Shown here: positions 13,503 to 22,986 of the stretch, piece by piece
Numbering within the stretch: position 1 is the first letter of the stretch
Layout: each line of letters begins with the position of its first letter
Assembly (NCBI RefSeq): GCF_000953015.1
Contig: NZ_LN794158.1
Coordinates: 124,001-188,000, forward strand
Source of the DNA: Candidatus Methylopumilus turicensis
GTDB lineage: Bacteria > Pseudomonadota > Gammaproteobacteria > Burkholderiales > Methylophilaceae
Direction of reading: 5' to 3'
Length of the DNA: 64,000 nt
Program-made: the position numbers and the translations under genes
The notes under the pieces: generated by a model
What the model was told of the DNA's origin: nothing
The model's database searches: none
The model's input: only the letters and a program-made list of their open reading frames with translations

Positions 13503-14378
13503 ATGAAGCGTGTATTTTATTTTTTGTTGACCAACATTGCGATTATGCTTGTGTTATCCGTCACCATGCGACTGCTTGGTGTGGGGCCTTATCTCACCGC
13601 TAATGGCTTAAATTACACCAGCCTCTTAATATTTTCAGGGGTGATGGGCTTTGGTGGCGCGTTTATCTCATTAGCGATCTCAAAATGGACCGCTAAACGC
13701 ATGTCTGGTGCAGTCGTTATTGAACAAGCGAACACACAAACGGAGCGTTGGTTGCTCGCAACCGTTCGTCAGCAAGCGGATAAAGTGGGGATTAAAATGC
13801 CAGAAGTGGCTATTTTTGATTCCCCAGAAGCCAATGCATTTGCTACCGGCATGACCAAAAACAGCTCACTGGTTGCTGTCTCAACAGGTTTGCTTAGAGG
13901 CATGACACAAGAAGAAGTCGAAGCCGTCTTAGCGCACGAAGTGTCTCACATTGCCAATGGCGATATGGTGACCTTAACCCTCATCCAAGGGGTGGTGAAT
14001 ACCTTCGTGATGTTCTTCTCTCGTGTGATTGGCAATATTGTTGATAAAGCCGTGTTTAAAACCAAAGACGGTAACGGCCCTGCCTTCTTTATCACCATGA
14101 TTATTGCCGAGATGGTGTTGGGTGTGCTCGCATCAATTATCGTGATGTGGTTTTCACGTCAGCGAGAGTTTCGTGCGGATGCCGGCGCAGCCAATCTTGC
14201 TAGCGCACAAAAGATGATTGCCGCATTAGAACGCTTAAAAAATGCCCACGAGCCATCTGTTTTACCCAAGCAAATGGCTGCATTTGGTATTGCTAGTTTA
14301 GGTGGTGGGATGTCACAACTCTTTGCAAGTCATCCAAGCTTGGATGACCGTATTGCTGCCTTAAAAGTACGAGGATAG
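13503..14378 (+). CDS. htpX: Membrane-bound zinc metalloprotease HtpX
   Basis: HtpX is a heat-shock-related membrane protease that helps FtsH degrade misfolded inner-membrane proteins. The 291-residue protein (usual about 290) has two N-terminal membrane segments (about 4-24 and 40-60), the zinc motif HEVSH (His145, His149), further hydrophobic segments and a downstream E-F-R-A-D-A motif with the third zinc ligand. The ATG at 13503 is preceded by GGAG (7 bases); the longer frame from 13413 is less likely. It follows soxZ after 147 bases and ends at a bidirectional terminator. A cytoplasmic active site is known for the family. Confidence 0.94.
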   Translation: MKRVFYFLLTNIAIMLVLSVTMRLLGVGPYLTANGLNYTSLLIFSGVMGFGGAFISLAISKWTAKRMSGAVVIEQANTQTERWLLATVRQQADKVGIKMPEVAIFDSPEANAFATGMTKNSSLVAVSTGLLRGMTQEEVEAVLAHEVSHIANGDMVTLTLIQGVVNTFVMFFSRVIGNIVDKAVFKTKDGNGPAFFITMIIAEMVLGVLASIIVMWFSRQREFRADAGAANLASAQKMIAALERLKNAHEPSVLPKQMAAFGIASLGGGMSQLFASHPSLDDRIAALKVRG

Positions 14379-14430
14379 TCGCACAGCACTATTCTGTTGA
14401 TTACTTGTATTGATTAGGTTTTGCGGAAGA

Positions 14431-14465
14431 AAAGGACGTCTAGCGATTAGTTAGACGCCCTTTTT
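14431..14465. terminator. Bidirectional terminator between htpX and the FAD dehydrogenase gene
   Basis: GGACGTCTA (14434-14442) pairs with TAGACGCCC (14452-14460) with one mismatch, and CTTTTTC follows on the plus strand and AAAA precedes it. The stem contains the same GACGTCTA/TAGACGC sequence as the island palindromes. Confidence 0.75.
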
Positions 14466-14483
14466 CTTTCCAAACTACATAAA

Positions 14484-16118
14484 TTAAATCCTTACATTAC
14501 TTATATTCAACGCCACCGCCTCAGCAATCTTAATTCCATCCACCGCTGCTGACAAAATCCCACCTGCATAGCCAGCACCTTCACCCGTTGGGTAAAGGCC
14601 TTTGGTATTAATGCTCTGGAGTGTTTCGTCGTCGCGTTTAATTCTAATCGGTGAGGACGTTCTCGTTTCAACGCCGGTCAGCACGCCATCAGGCAAATCA
14701 AAGCCTTTAATCTGTTTGGCAAAAGCGGGGAGCGCCTCGCGGATGGCGGTAATCGCATATTCAGGTAAAGCGGTGCTTAAGTCAGTAAGGTGCACGCCTG
14801 GGGTGTAGGAAGGTTGCACTGTGCCAAATTCGGTAGAAGGTTTGCCATTGATAAAGTCACCTATGAGTTGCCCTGGCGCTTGGTAGTTTTTGCCGCCCAA
14901 CTCAAAAGCGCGTGCTTCCCATTTGCGTTGAAACTCCATGCCAGCAAGCGGGTCACCTGGATAATCCTTCTCTGGGTCAATGCCCACTACAATGCCCGCG
15001 TTGGCGTTACGTTCGTTACGTGAGTATTGGCTCATGCCGTTGGTGACAACGCGGCCTTCTTCTGAGGCAGCCGCCACAACTGTGCCACCTGGGCACATAC
15101 AAAAGCTGTAAACGCTTCGTCCATTTTTGGCATGATGGACAAGCTTATAATCTGCCGCGCCCAAGACCGGGTGCTGAGCATTTGGGCCAAAGCGCGCATG
15201 GTCAATCAGCGATTGTGGATGTTCAATACGGAAGCCAATAGAAAAAGGTTTTGCGTCAATATAAATGCCACGTTTGTGGATCATCTCAAACGTATCTCGG
15301 GCACTATGGCCGACCGCCAATACAAGATGGTTGGTGGCGATGCGCTCTCCGTTTTGTAGCACTACGCCTTGCACTTGGCCGTTTTCAATTTCAATATCAT
15401 CCACACGACTTTGGAAGCGGATTTCGCCGCCAAGCTCGATGATATTTTGACGCATTTCTTCTACCATACCCACCAAGCGGAATGTCCCGATATGCGGATG
15501 GCTGACGTATAAAATTTCTTCTGGTGCGCCTGCTTTTACAAATTCATGGAGCACTTTTCGACCGTAATGTTTAGGGTCTTTAATTTGGCTGTAGAGTTTG
15601 CCATCTGAAAAAGTCCCGGCGCCACCTTCACCAAACTGCACGTTAGACTCTGGGTTGAGAACATTTTTGCGCCATAAAGCCCATGTATCTTTGGTGCGTT
15701 CGCGCACCGATTTGCCACGTTCTAAAACGATAGGCTTAAAGCCCGATTGCGCCAAAATGAGCGCAGCAAAAATGCCTGCTGGGCCAAAGCCGACAATCAC
15801 AGGTCTAGGCGCCTTGCTTGCCTCTGGCGCTTTTGCCACAAAGTGGTAAGACGTGTCAGGCGCCACTTTGACGTGCGGGTCTTTTTTGAATTTGGCTAAA
15901 ATTTTGTCCTCGTTTTTCACTTCAACATCGAGTGTGTAAACAAACAAAATCGCGTGCGATTTACGGGCATCCACACCCCGCTTAAAAATCGCCATGCTAA
16001 TTAAATCGCTGGCTGGAATGCCAAGCTTTTTAAGAAGCGCGGCTTTAATCACTTCGGGTTCGTGATGCAACGAAGTGGCGTTATCTAAAGGGAGTTTGAT
16101 TTCGGATGCGCGTAACAT
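14484..16118 (-). CDS. FAD-dependent dehydrogenase, COG2509 family
   Basis: This 544-residue flavoprotein belongs to the conserved but uncharacterised COG2509 family. The N-terminal 95 residues contain the family's ferredoxin-like RNA-binding-like segment. The FAD-binding GxGxxG-type motif follows (VIVGFGPAGIFAALIL, near residue 105) with the ERG turn, then FGEGGAGTFSDGKL and LAVGHSARDTFEM. The C-terminal GEGAGYAGGILSAAVDG is the second FAD contact, typical of GR2-class dehydrogenases. A CMCPGG segment near the middle could carry a redox Cys. It lies 21 bases behind hda, probably co-transcribed. The substrate is unknown. Confidence 0.88.
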   Translation of the reverse strand: MLRASEIKLPLDNATSLHHEPEVIKAALLKKLGIPASDLISMAIFKRGVDARKSHAILFVYTLDVEVKNEDKILAKFKKDPHVKVAPDTSYHFVAKAPEASKAPRPVIVGFGPAGIFAALILAQSGFKPIVLERGKSVRERTKDTWALWRKNVLNPESNVQFGEGGAGTFSDGKLYSQIKDPKHYGRKVLHEFVKAGAPEEILYVSHPHIGTFRLVGMVEEMRQNIIELGGEIRFQSRVDDIEIENGQVQGVVLQNGERIATNHLVLAVGHSARDTFEMIHKRGIYIDAKPFSIGFRIEHPQSLIDHARFGPNAQHPVLGAADYKLVHHAKNGRSVYSFCMCPGGTVVAAASEEGRVVTNGMSQYSRNERNANAGIVVGIDPEKDYPGDPLAGMEFQRKWEARAFELGGKNYQAPGQLIGDFINGKPSTEFGTVQPSYTPGVHLTDLSTALPEYAITAIREALPAFAKQIKGFDLPDGVLTGVETRTSSPIRIKRDDETLQSINTKGLYPTGEGAGYAGGILSAAVDGIKIAEAVALNISNVRI

Positions 16119-16139
16119 ATTTTTAATTTTTAATTGAGG

Positions 16140-16760
16140 TCAAATAAGCGGTAATTGAAGCAATTTTTTAAGAAGAGGAACGGTCACAGGACGCTTTTCA
16201 GTGAGCGACCATTCATCGAGCGCATCTAAAATTGCCATCAAGCTTGGCAAATCACGACGCAAATAGCGCAAGCAATAATCCACTACTTCATCTGGAAGTT
16301 TCATTCCGCGCTCTAAAGCGTGGGCTTGCAACGCTTGAGCTTTTTCTTCATCGGTGAGGGGATGTAATTGGTAAGTTAAGCCCCAAGCCAATCGAGTTGC
16401 GAGGTCATCACGCAGATGCATTTGATTAGGCGACGCGTTGCCCGCGGCAAGAAGCACGCCGTTTGCCGCACGTGTTTGGTTGTAAGTGTCGAATAAAGCG
16501 ATTTGCGCTTCGTCATTGAGAAAATTGACATCATCTGCTGTGACGAGTTGAATGTTGGATGTTTTTGCTAATGCTTGCGCCGCTTTGAGCAGATGCGTTT
16601 TGCCACTGCCTGCTGCGCCCCAAAAGTAAATAAAACGACTCTCGGCGCCTGTTTGCAACGCCTGATGCAAGCTGTGCAAGGCCTCTGCATTGCGGCCAAC
16701 AACGAAGTTGGCAATGCTAGGCAATGCGTCTGGCTGAATATCTAGGAGCAGTTGTTTCAT
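16140..16760 (-). CDS. hda: DnaA regulatory inactivator Hda
   Basis: Hda binds the beta clamp and promotes hydrolysis of DnaA-bound ATP, limiting initiation of replication. The 206-residue protein matches the DnaA AAA+ domain without the DNA-binding domain. A clamp-binding N-terminus (MKQLLLDIQP, Q-L-L-L-D-I) precedes the Walker A at residues 48-56 (GAAGSGKTH), Walker B-like ALFDTYN and a sensor 2 region (RRDLPSLMAILDALDEWS). It is divergent from purM, a common order in Betaproteobacteria, and followed by the FAD dehydrogenase gene. Family and role are clear; biochemical detail is taken from E. coli. Confidence 0.92.
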   Translation of the reverse strand: MKQLLLDIQPDALPSIANFVVGRNAEALHSLHQALQTGAESRFIYFWGAAGSGKTHLLKAAQALAKTSNIQLVTADDVNFLNDEAQIALFDTYNQTRAANGVLLAAGNASPNQMHLRDDLATRLAWGLTYQLHPLTDEEKAQALQAHALERGMKLPDEVVDYCLRYLRRDLPSLMAILDALDEWSLTEKRPVTVPLLKKLLQLPLI

Positions 16761-16927
16761 TTATTTAATCTTGCAAAGCAATTAAAGCGGCATAACTCCG
16801 CTTTAATCGTTCAGTCTTTTCTCGTTTAGGCGTCATTTAGGTTAAAATTCGGGTGTTGCAAAAAATACGCGAACAATGTGTATTTTAACCTTTTATTTGT
16901 TTTTATCTTGTAGAAAGCGAGAAAGCT

Positions 16928-17980
16928 TTGAATTCGAACGACCAAACCAATGGCACATCTATCAGTTACCGTGATGCTGGGGTAGATATTGAGGCTGGTG
17001 ACGCGCTGGTTGAACAGATTAAGCCTTTCGCAAAACGCACCATGCGCCCAGAGGTTTTAGGCGGTATTGGCGGCTTTGGCTCATTGTTTGAGATGCCAAA
17101 AAAATTCAAAAATCCAGTATTGGTGTCTGGCACAGATGGTGTGGGCACTAAATTAAAACTCGCTTTTGAGCTGAATAAACACGATACAGTCGGTATCGAT
17201 CTTGTTGCGATGAGCGTGAATGATATTTTGGTGCAAGGCGCTGAGCCATTATTTTTCTTGGATTACTTTGCCTGTGGCAAGTTAGAAGTTGGCACAGCGG
17301 CTCAAGTGATCAAAGGTATTGCACAAGGTTGTGAACAATCTGGCTGTGCATTGGTCGGCGGTGAAACGGCTGAAATGCCAGGGATGTATCCGGCGGGTGA
17401 GTATGACTTGGCTGGTTTTGCAGTGGGTTGCGTGGATAAAGAAAGCATTATTACGGGTAAAACAATCACTGAAGGCGATGTTGTGTTGGGCTTGGCTTCA
17501 AGCGGCGCACATTCAAACGGGTATTCATTGATTCGTAAATTAATCGCGAAATCTGGCATTGATTTCAATGCAGACTTCCACGGTAAGCCATTCAAAGATG
17601 TGGTGATGGCGCCAACACGTATTTACGTAAAACCTTTGCTTAAATTGATTTCATCCATGACGGTAAAAGGCATGGCCCACATCACTGGCGGCGGTATTAC
17701 AGAAAATGTGCCACGCGTATTGCCAGAAGGTTTTACTGCTGAAATCAAAAAAGGTAGCTGGGATATGCCGCCTTTGTTTACCTGGTTGCAAGCTCAGGGC
17801 AATGTTGCTGAAAGCGAAATGCACAAAACATTTAACTGCGGCATTGGCATGGTAGTGATTGTGTCTAAAGACCAAGCAAAAGCGGCGATGGAATTGCTCA
17901 AAGCCGAAGGCGAGCAAGTATTTGAAATCGGCTTTATCCGCAAGCAACAAGCGGGCGAAGCGCCAACGGTCGTGGTTTAA
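16928..17980 (+). CDS. purM: Phosphoribosylformylglycinamidine cyclo-ligase PurM
   Basis: PurM converts formylglycinamidine ribonucleotide to aminoimidazole ribonucleotide with ATP, the fifth step of purine synthesis. The 350-residue protein (usual about 345) contains [53 protein letters not shown] and [14 protein letters not shown], and the AIR synthase C-terminal domain with [13 protein letters not shown]. The start is TTG at 16928 with an upstream GAGAAAG-type site; no ATG fits the conserved [13 protein letters not shown] start. It is divergent from hda. The next frame, encoding a DUF3108 protein, opens immediately after its stop in the same frame. Confidence 0.95.
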   Translation: MNSNDQTNGTSISYRDAGVDIEAGDALVEQIKPFAKRTMRPEVLGGIGGFGSLFEMPKKFKNPVLVSGTDGVGTKLKLAFELNKHDTVGIDLVAMSVNDILVQGAEPLFFLDYFACGKLEVGTAAQVIKGIAQGCEQSGCALVGGETAEMPGMYPAGEYDLAGFAVGCVDKESIITGKTITEGDVVLGLASSGAHSNGYSLIRKLIAKSGIDFNADFHGKPFKDVVMAPTRIYVKPLLKLISSMTVKGMAHITGGGITENVPRVLPEGFTAEIKKGSWDMPPLFTWLQAQGNVAESEMHKTFNCGIGMVVIVSKDQAKAAMELLKAEGEQVFEIGFIRKQQAGEAPTVVV

Positions 17981-18016
17981 ATTAAAGCCTTCGCTAAATT
18001 AGCACTGCTTAGTTTT

Positions 18017-18691
18017 TTGGCCAGCTTTTTGGCCATTTCAAACCTTGCGTTTGCCGCTCCAAAAAATGTAACGCTGACTTATCAAGCAACGCGAAACGGT
18101 AAGCCTTTTGCGAATGTGACGGAAACATTCAAACAAATAGGCGACCAATATGTGATTGAAAGTGTGACCGAAGGTGTGGGTTTAGCGGCGCTGTTTGGTA
18201 AACGTATTTTAAAGAGTGAAGGCATTGTCACTGCCGAGGGCTTAGAACCGAAACACTTTGAACAACACCAAGGTGATAACGAGAAAAAGGCGGTGTATGC
18301 AGATTTTGATTGGCTTGCTAATCAATTGCGCATGACAAATAAAGGCAATGTCACTTCAGTGCCATTAGCCAAAGGCACGCAAGATGTGGCAAGTTTTCCT
18401 TATCAGTGGATGCTCTTGCCACCCAAGGCTGATGAAGTGAGTTTGATGATTACGACAGGCAAAAAACAGCGCATCTACAGCTACAAAGCGATAGCGCGTG
18501 ATGTGAGCCTATCGGTGGATGCAGGGCAATTTAAGACCCTGCATTTAATCAATGCGAGTGAAACTGGCGGCGGTAACGAAAAGGAATTTTGGTTGGCGGT
18601 TGAGCGTTTTTACTTGCCAGTTAAAATCATCATGCGTGAGGAAAATGGCACGGCCATTGAGCAAACGCTGACCAGCATTCAAACAGATTAG
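18017..18691 (+). CDS. DUF3108 domain protein, secreted
   Basis: This is a 224-residue exported protein of the DUF3108 family, with unknown function and a predicted beta-rich fold. The mature part begins after LAFA and contains the family core KRILKSEGIVTAEGLEP, YADFDW and GTQDVASFPYQWMLLPP. It shares that core with the next gene. The called TTG start at 18017 leaves a signal peptide without a basic N-terminus; the same frame is open back to 17981, where I-K-A-F-A-K-L-A-L-L precedes it, so an ATT start at 17981 would give a complete signal peptide. Spacing after purM suggests co-transcription. Probably periplasmic. Confidence 0.8.
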   Translation: MASFLAISNLAFAAPKNVTLTYQATRNGKPFANVTETFKQIGDQYVIESVTEGVGLAALFGKRILKSEGIVTAEGLEPKHFEQHQGDNEKKAVYADFDWLANQLRMTNKGNVTSVPLAKGTQDVASFPYQWMLLPPKADEVSLMITTGKKQRIYSYKAIARDVSLSVDAGQFKTLHLINASETGGGNEKEFWLAVERFYLPVKIIMREENGTAIEQTLTSIQTD

Positions 18692-18709
18692 CAGTGTGCA
18701 AAATGATTT

Positions 18710-19768
18710 TTGATCGTTTTTTTGAAAAAATCAGTAAAACATCATTTGAAAAATAGCAGATTTTTAACCTTTCAATTGCAAAAAATTACTGTGCCGCAAC
18801 GCTGGCTTTGGGCAGTGTTGTTGTCCCTGTTATTACATGTTGTATTGCTTGGCGGTTGGAGTTTTGTGATGCCGAGTTTTGAATCGTCATCACATTTAAT
18901 TGAAGCGGAACTGCTTCCGCCACCAGTTAAAAAAGTAGAAAAAAAGCCATCACCACCTAAAAAGGTGCATCAATCACTCAAGCATAAGGAAGTCCCTAAT
19001 GAGGTGAGTCGAGAGTCGATAGCGCCCAGTACGGATGAGCAAGCAGAAGTGTCCCAAGTGGCTGAGCCGTTATGGCGTGAGGAAGATAGGCCAGCGTATG
19101 AAGAAATGGCGCGATTGCTTCCACCTTCATTTGTGGACATGGAGTTTGATGTAAAACGCGTGAATGGTTTTGGTAGTGGCCGAGCGCATTATCGCTATCA
19201 AGCTGAGCCACAAGACCGATATAGTTTGCGTAGTGAGATGGAGGCGGTAGGGTTAGCTTCTATTGCTTTTGCTGGAAAACGCATTGAAACCAGCATCGGC
19301 AAAATCATGGAACAGGGACTTAAGCCAGAAGCTTATCGTGTGGAAGTAACAGGCAAGCCCGACAAGTTGCAAGTGGCGAATTTTGATTGGGACAATAATA
19401 AATTGACTCTCAAAACGGCTAAGTCAGAAACTGTGGAGGAGTTGCTAGAAGGCACACAGGACTTTTTAAGCTTTATGTATCAGTTTATGTTTGTGCCACC
19501 GCTTGAGCGAATGGCGTGGCCATTAACCAATGGCAAAATGTTACGTGTTTATCACTATCAGTTTATTTCTGAAGAAGTGATTACAACCAAGTTTGGTCAA
19601 ATTAATACGTATCACATCGCTAAAAGTAGTGGTGATGCAGAAGAAAAAACCGATGTTTGGTTAGCAGAAGATTATCGATTTATCCCCATTAAAATTTTGA
19701 AAATAACAAAGGACGGTAGCGGGTACGAATTCATCGCCACTCGCATAGATACCGATATCGCAAAATGA
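18710..19768 (+). CDS. DUF3108 protein with TonB-like N-terminal anchor
   Basis: This 352-residue protein has an N-terminal membrane segment (RWLWAVLLSLLLHVVLLGGWSF) and a Pro/Lys-rich linker (PPPVKKVEKKPSPPKKVHQS) like TonB, then a DUF3108 domain in the C-terminal 210 residues. Shared motifs with the previous gene are V-G-L-A, F-x-G-K-R-I, V-x-x-x-G-L-K/E-P, DFDW, EGTQDFLSFMYQFMFVPP and the C-terminal FIATRI. The start is uncertain: TTG at 18710 as listed, or a GTG at 18791 giving MPQRWLWAV, which suits an anchored protein better. It overlaps the methyltransferase gene by four bases. Function is unknown; the layout suggests an envelope-spanning partner of the secreted paralogue. Confidence 0.72.
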   Translation: MIVFLKKSVKHHLKNSRFLTFQLQKITVPQRWLWAVLLSLLLHVVLLGGWSFVMPSFESSSHLIEAELLPPPVKKVEKKPSPPKKVHQSLKHKEVPNEVSRESIAPSTDEQAEVSQVAEPLWREEDRPAYEEMARLLPPSFVDMEFDVKRVNGFGSGRAHYRYQAEPQDRYSLRSEMEAVGLASIAFAGKRIETSIGKIMEQGLKPEAYRVEVTGKPDKLQVANFDWDNNKLTLKTAKSETVEELLEGTQDFLSFMYQFMFVPPLERMAWPLTNGKMLRVYHYQFISEEVITTKFGQINTYHIAKSSGDAEEKTDVWLAEDYRFIPIKILKITKDGSGYEFIATRIDTDIAK

Positions 19769-21213
19769 CAATAAACCCTAATTTATTACGACTCGCTGGT
19801 GTGGCGCTTTCGGATGTGTTGTCCAACACCGGTCCTGCTGATGTAAAGCTTGGTTGGTTCTTTAAGCAAAACCGTGATTTGGGTACTAAAGATCGCGCAT
19901 TTATCGCCGAGTCTGCTTATGGTGTTTTGCGCCGTAAATCATTTTTGACTTATGTGGCTGATGGTGATGATCCACGTAAGCTCTTAGTGGCTTATTTGGT
20001 GCGTGTGCTTGGCATGAGCACGCGTGACTTAGCCGACACATTAAACGCACAACAAAAAGAGTGGGCTTTAGAAATTAAATCCAAGAAAACGGACGATATT
20101 AGCAAAGCCATGCAAGCTGATTTGCCAGAGTGGTTTTGGGATAAATTGGTTGAGCAGTATGGCGAGGAGCAAGCACTAACCATCGCTAGAAGTATGCACC
20201 AATCAGCAGCTTTGGATTTGCGTGTGAACTTGGTCAAAGCCACGCGTGAAGATGTGATGGCGAAATTTGCCTCTGAAAAAACTGAAGTAGTGCCAACGCC
20301 ATATTCGCCAAATGGCTTGCGTATGGCGCAAAAAATGACCATCAGCCGCCACATGTTATTCACAGATGGCAAGATTGAAGTGCAGGATGAAGGCAGTCAA
20401 TTATTGGCGCAATTGGTCGCACCGCGCCGTGGTGAAATGGTGGCAGATTTCTGTGCGGGTGCTGGCGGTAAGAGTTTGGCATTGGGCGCTTTAATGCGTA
20501 ATTCAGGCCGCATTTACGCATTTGATGTTTCTGAAAAACGCTTGCAAAACTTAGGGACACGTTTAAAACGTTCGGGCTTATCAAACTTACATAGCCAGTT
20601 AATCAGCAGCGAAGCTGACCCGAAGTTAAAACGCCTCAATGGCAAATTTGACCGTGTATTGGTCGATGCGCCTTGTAGTGGTCTTGGGACTTTACGCCGT
20701 AATCCAGATTTAAAATGGCGTCAAAAACCACAGGATGTGTTGGAGTTAACTGTCAAACAAACCAACATTTTGGCGCGTGCTGCTAAATTGGTGAAAGCTG
20801 GCGGTCGTTTAATTTATGCGACTTGTAGTTTGCTGCAAGATGAAAATGAACAGATCGCTGAAGCATTCTTAAATGCAAACCCTGAGTTTGTATTGGTGCC
20901 AGCGAACAGCATTTTGGCGCAACAGCAAATCAATTTGGATACGGGCAACTACCTAAAACTGTTGCCACATGTGCATCAAACAGATGGCTTCTTCGCAGCA
21001 GTATTTGAAAAAGCCGCAGCAGCTAAGCCAGCCCTTGATACAAAAGCTGAAACGGCAGAAGTAATGACTGAAGCAGATGAGGCTGCAGTCAAAGCTGAGC
21101 GTAAAAAAGCAGCAATTTCGAAATCTAAAGCCTTAACCAAAGCTACGGCTACTAAAGAACCTGCTAAAAAGGCTACACCCAAAAAAGCCGCGCCTAAAAA
21201 GGCAAAAGCGTAA
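19765..21213 (+). CDS. rsmB: RsmB-family rRNA cytosine-5 methyltransferase with Lys-rich tail
   Basis: An AdoMet-dependent RNA m5C methyltransferase of the RsmB/NOL1/NOP2 family. The 482 residues comprise an N-terminal NusB-like domain (about 1-150), the AdoMet-binding motif DFCAGAGGKSLALGA, the catalytic-loop motif VDAPCSGLGTLRRNPDLKWR and YATCSLLQDENE with the catalytic Cys. RsmB modifies C967 of 16S rRNA in E. coli, and a related target is inferred here. A C-terminal tail of about 60 residues (from DTKAETAEVMTEA) rich in Lys, Ala and Pro is unlike most RsmB proteins and resembles histone H1-type tails. ATGA overlap with the previous gene indicates coupled translation. Confidence 0.87.
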   Translation: MTINPNLLRLAGVALSDVLSNTGPADVKLGWFFKQNRDLGTKDRAFIAESAYGVLRRKSFLTYVADGDDPRKLLVAYLVRVLGMSTRDLADTLNAQQKEWALEIKSKKTDDISKAMQADLPEWFWDKLVEQYGEEQALTIARSMHQSAALDLRVNLVKATREDVMAKFASEKTEVVPTPYSPNGLRMAQKMTISRHMLFTDGKIEVQDEGSQLLAQLVAPRRGEMVADFCAGAGGKSLALGALMRNSGRIYAFDVSEKRLQNLGTRLKRSGLSNLHSQLISSEADPKLKRLNGKFDRVLVDAPCSGLGTLRRNPDLKWRQKPQDVLELTVKQTNILARAAKLVKAGGRLIYATCSLLQDENEQIAEAFLNANPEFVLVPANSILAQQQINLDTGNYLKLLPHVHQTDGFFAAVFEKAAAAKPALDTKAETAEVMTEADEAAVKAERKKAAISKSKALTKATATKEPAKKATPKKAAPKKAKA

Positions 21214-21215
21214 AC

Positions 21216-22448
21216 ATGAAGCTGCCTAGCCTCAATCTCCAAATCCTCATTGGTGCTATCACTGGGCTAGGCTTGGGCTGGTATTTTCATGGACTAGACG
21301 CTGAAAATGCGGTTGTTGAATTAGGCTTGTATTCAGCAAGTTTGGTCGCGACTTTATTTATCGACTTGCTGAAAATGATTTTAATTCCACTGGTGTTTTG
21401 CTCGATTGCGGTGGGCATTGCTAACTTGCGTCAGCATCAGCAAATGCACAAAGTTTGGGTCACGACGCTAGCATTTTTTGTGGCTTCGATGGCAATCGCT
21501 ATTGCACTGGGTTTATTGGCGAGCAATTATTTCAAACCTGGTGCGGGTTTGCACTTGGCGATGTTTACTGATGCTATGCAAAACTTTGAGGCTAAGCAAT
21601 TGCCTTTACCTGAATTTTTCGCCCAGTTTTTACATAGCATTTTTATTAATCCTTTTACTGCACTTTCACAAGGCAATGTGCTGGCGGTAGTCGTCTTTGC
21701 TTTGATTTTGGGCATTGCGCTGGTGATGGGTGGCGAGCGCTACAAAAATATCTTGGCTCTGCTACAAGAAGCGCTAGAAATATGTATGCGTATTGTGAGC
21801 TGGATAATGCGCTTAGCGCCTTTAGGCATTTTTGCACTACTGTTTAAATTGGTTGTTTTACAAGATGCAACCATGCTCACTACTTTAGGTAAGTTTATCG
21901 CTGTTGTTTTAGGTACAACTTTATTCCATGGTGTGGTTGTGCTTCCGCTGATTTTATTTGTCTTTACGGGCAAATCGCCACTGTGGTTTTGGCGTGGTGC
22001 ACGTGAAGCATTAGTGACCGCTTTTTCGACTAGCTCAAGCAATGCAACATTGCCAGTGACGTTGCGTTGCACGATGCAACATTTACACGTTAAGCCAGAA
22101 ATTGCTGGGTTCGTAATTCCGCTTGGGGCAACCATTAATATGGACGGAACGGCGCTTTATGAAGCGGCCGCTGCCTTATTTATCGCAAATATTGCAGGCA
22201 TTGATTTGAGTTTAGCTCAGCAATTTATTGTGTTTTTCACCGCCATGATTGCTGCCATGGGTGCCCCAGGCATTCCGAGTGCTGGCATGGTGACCATGGT
22301 GATGGTCTTACAATCCGTTGGTTTGCCTGCAGAGGCGATTGCGATTTTGTTACCGATAGATAGATTGCTAGATACGCTCCGCACCACAGTCAATGTGCAA
22401 GGCGATATGGTGGGTAGCCTGGTCGTTCAAAAGCTAGTGAGTAAGTAA
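21216..22448 (+). CDS. Dicarboxylate/amino acid:cation symporter (DAACS/SDF family)
   Basis: This 410-residue inner-membrane secondary transporter belongs to the GltP/DctA family, which carries glutamate, aspartate or C4-dicarboxylates with Na+ or H+. About eight membrane segments and two re-entrant loops are expected; the family signatures are present: the serine-rich FSTSSSNATLP and the substrate-binding NMDGTALYEA, followed by a GAPGIPSAGM loop and a final helix with DRLLDTLRTTVNVQGD. It begins 3 bases after the methyltransferase stop and is followed 4 bases later by a GNAT gene, so the three are probably one transcript. Substrate and coupling ion are not decided by the sequence. Confidence 0.88.
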   Translation: MKLPSLNLQILIGAITGLGLGWYFHGLDAENAVVELGLYSASLVATLFIDLLKMILIPLVFCSIAVGIANLRQHQQMHKVWVTTLAFFVASMAIAIALGLLASNYFKPGAGLHLAMFTDAMQNFEAKQLPLPEFFAQFLHSIFINPFTALSQGNVLAVVVFALILGIALVMGGERYKNILALLQEALEICMRIVSWIMRLAPLGIFALLFKLVVLQDATMLTTLGKFIAVVLGTTLFHGVVVLPLILFVFTGKSPLWFWRGAREALVTAFSTSSSNATLPVTLRCTMQHLHVKPEIAGFVIPLGATINMDGTALYEAAAALFIANIAGIDLSLAQQFIVFFTAMIAAMGAPGIPSAGMVTMVMVLQSVGLPAEAIAILLPIDRLLDTLRTTVNVQGDMVGSLVVQKLVSK

Positions 22449-22451
22449 GCG

Positions 22452-22973
22452 ATGCTTAGTTTTTACAAAGCAGAAATAAATGATGCCACCGCAATTGCGG
22501 ATTTGGTCAATTCCGCCTATCGCGGTGAAAGTAGTCGTGCGGGTTGGACAACGGAAGCGGATATATTAGATGGCATGCGTATTACTACCCCTGAAGTTGC
22601 TGCATTAATCAGACGTGATGACGCTTTCGTTTTGGTTGGCGTTTTGCGTGATCAGATAGTTGCTTGTGTTGCATGTGAGCACAATGAAAATACAGCGAAG
22701 TTTGGACTGGTTGCAGTTAAGCCAACACTCCAGAACAAAGGCTATGGCCGTGAAATGCTAATGGCCGCCGAGGCGATGACGGCTAGAGAGTGGCGAGTGG
22801 CAGGTTTTTATTTATCAGTGATTACTTTGCGAACAGAGCTCATTGAGTTTTATGAGCGCTTGGGATTCGAGCGCTCTGGTCAGTTTGAAGATTTTCCCGT
22901 CAACCCTACGCTATGGCAACCCAAAGTCCCTGCACTTGCGTTGGAATACCTAGTGAAGCTTATTCGTCGATAG
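22452..22973 (+). CDS. GNAT-family N-acetyltransferase
   Basis: This 173-residue GNAT acetyltransferase transfers acetyl groups from acetyl-CoA to an unknown amine. Residues follow the family layout: an N-terminal strand MLSFYKAEINDATAIADLVNSAYRG, the acetyl-CoA motif with Q/R-x-x-G-x-G/A (QNKGYGREML near residue 96) and the C-terminal FYERLGFERSGQ, which is frequent in GNATs with small-molecule substrates. No signal peptide or extra domain is present. It is the last gene of the rsmB cluster and converges on the RND operon with only 14 bases between stops. The family call is firm; the substrate is not. Confidence 0.88.
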   Translation: MLSFYKAEINDATAIADLVNSAYRGESSRAGWTTEADILDGMRITTPEVAALIRRDDAFVLVGVLRDQIVACVACEHNENTAKFGLVAVKPTLQNKGYGREMLMAAEAMTAREWRVAGFYLSVITLRTELIEFYERLGFERSGQFEDFPVNPTLWQPKVPALALEYLVKLIRR

Positions 22974-22986
22974 AAGGGTTCCCTGC

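Noticed and set aside
18703-18760. ATG at 18703 as start for the second DUF3108 gene
   Set aside because: It is in another frame and meets a stop after 17 codons.
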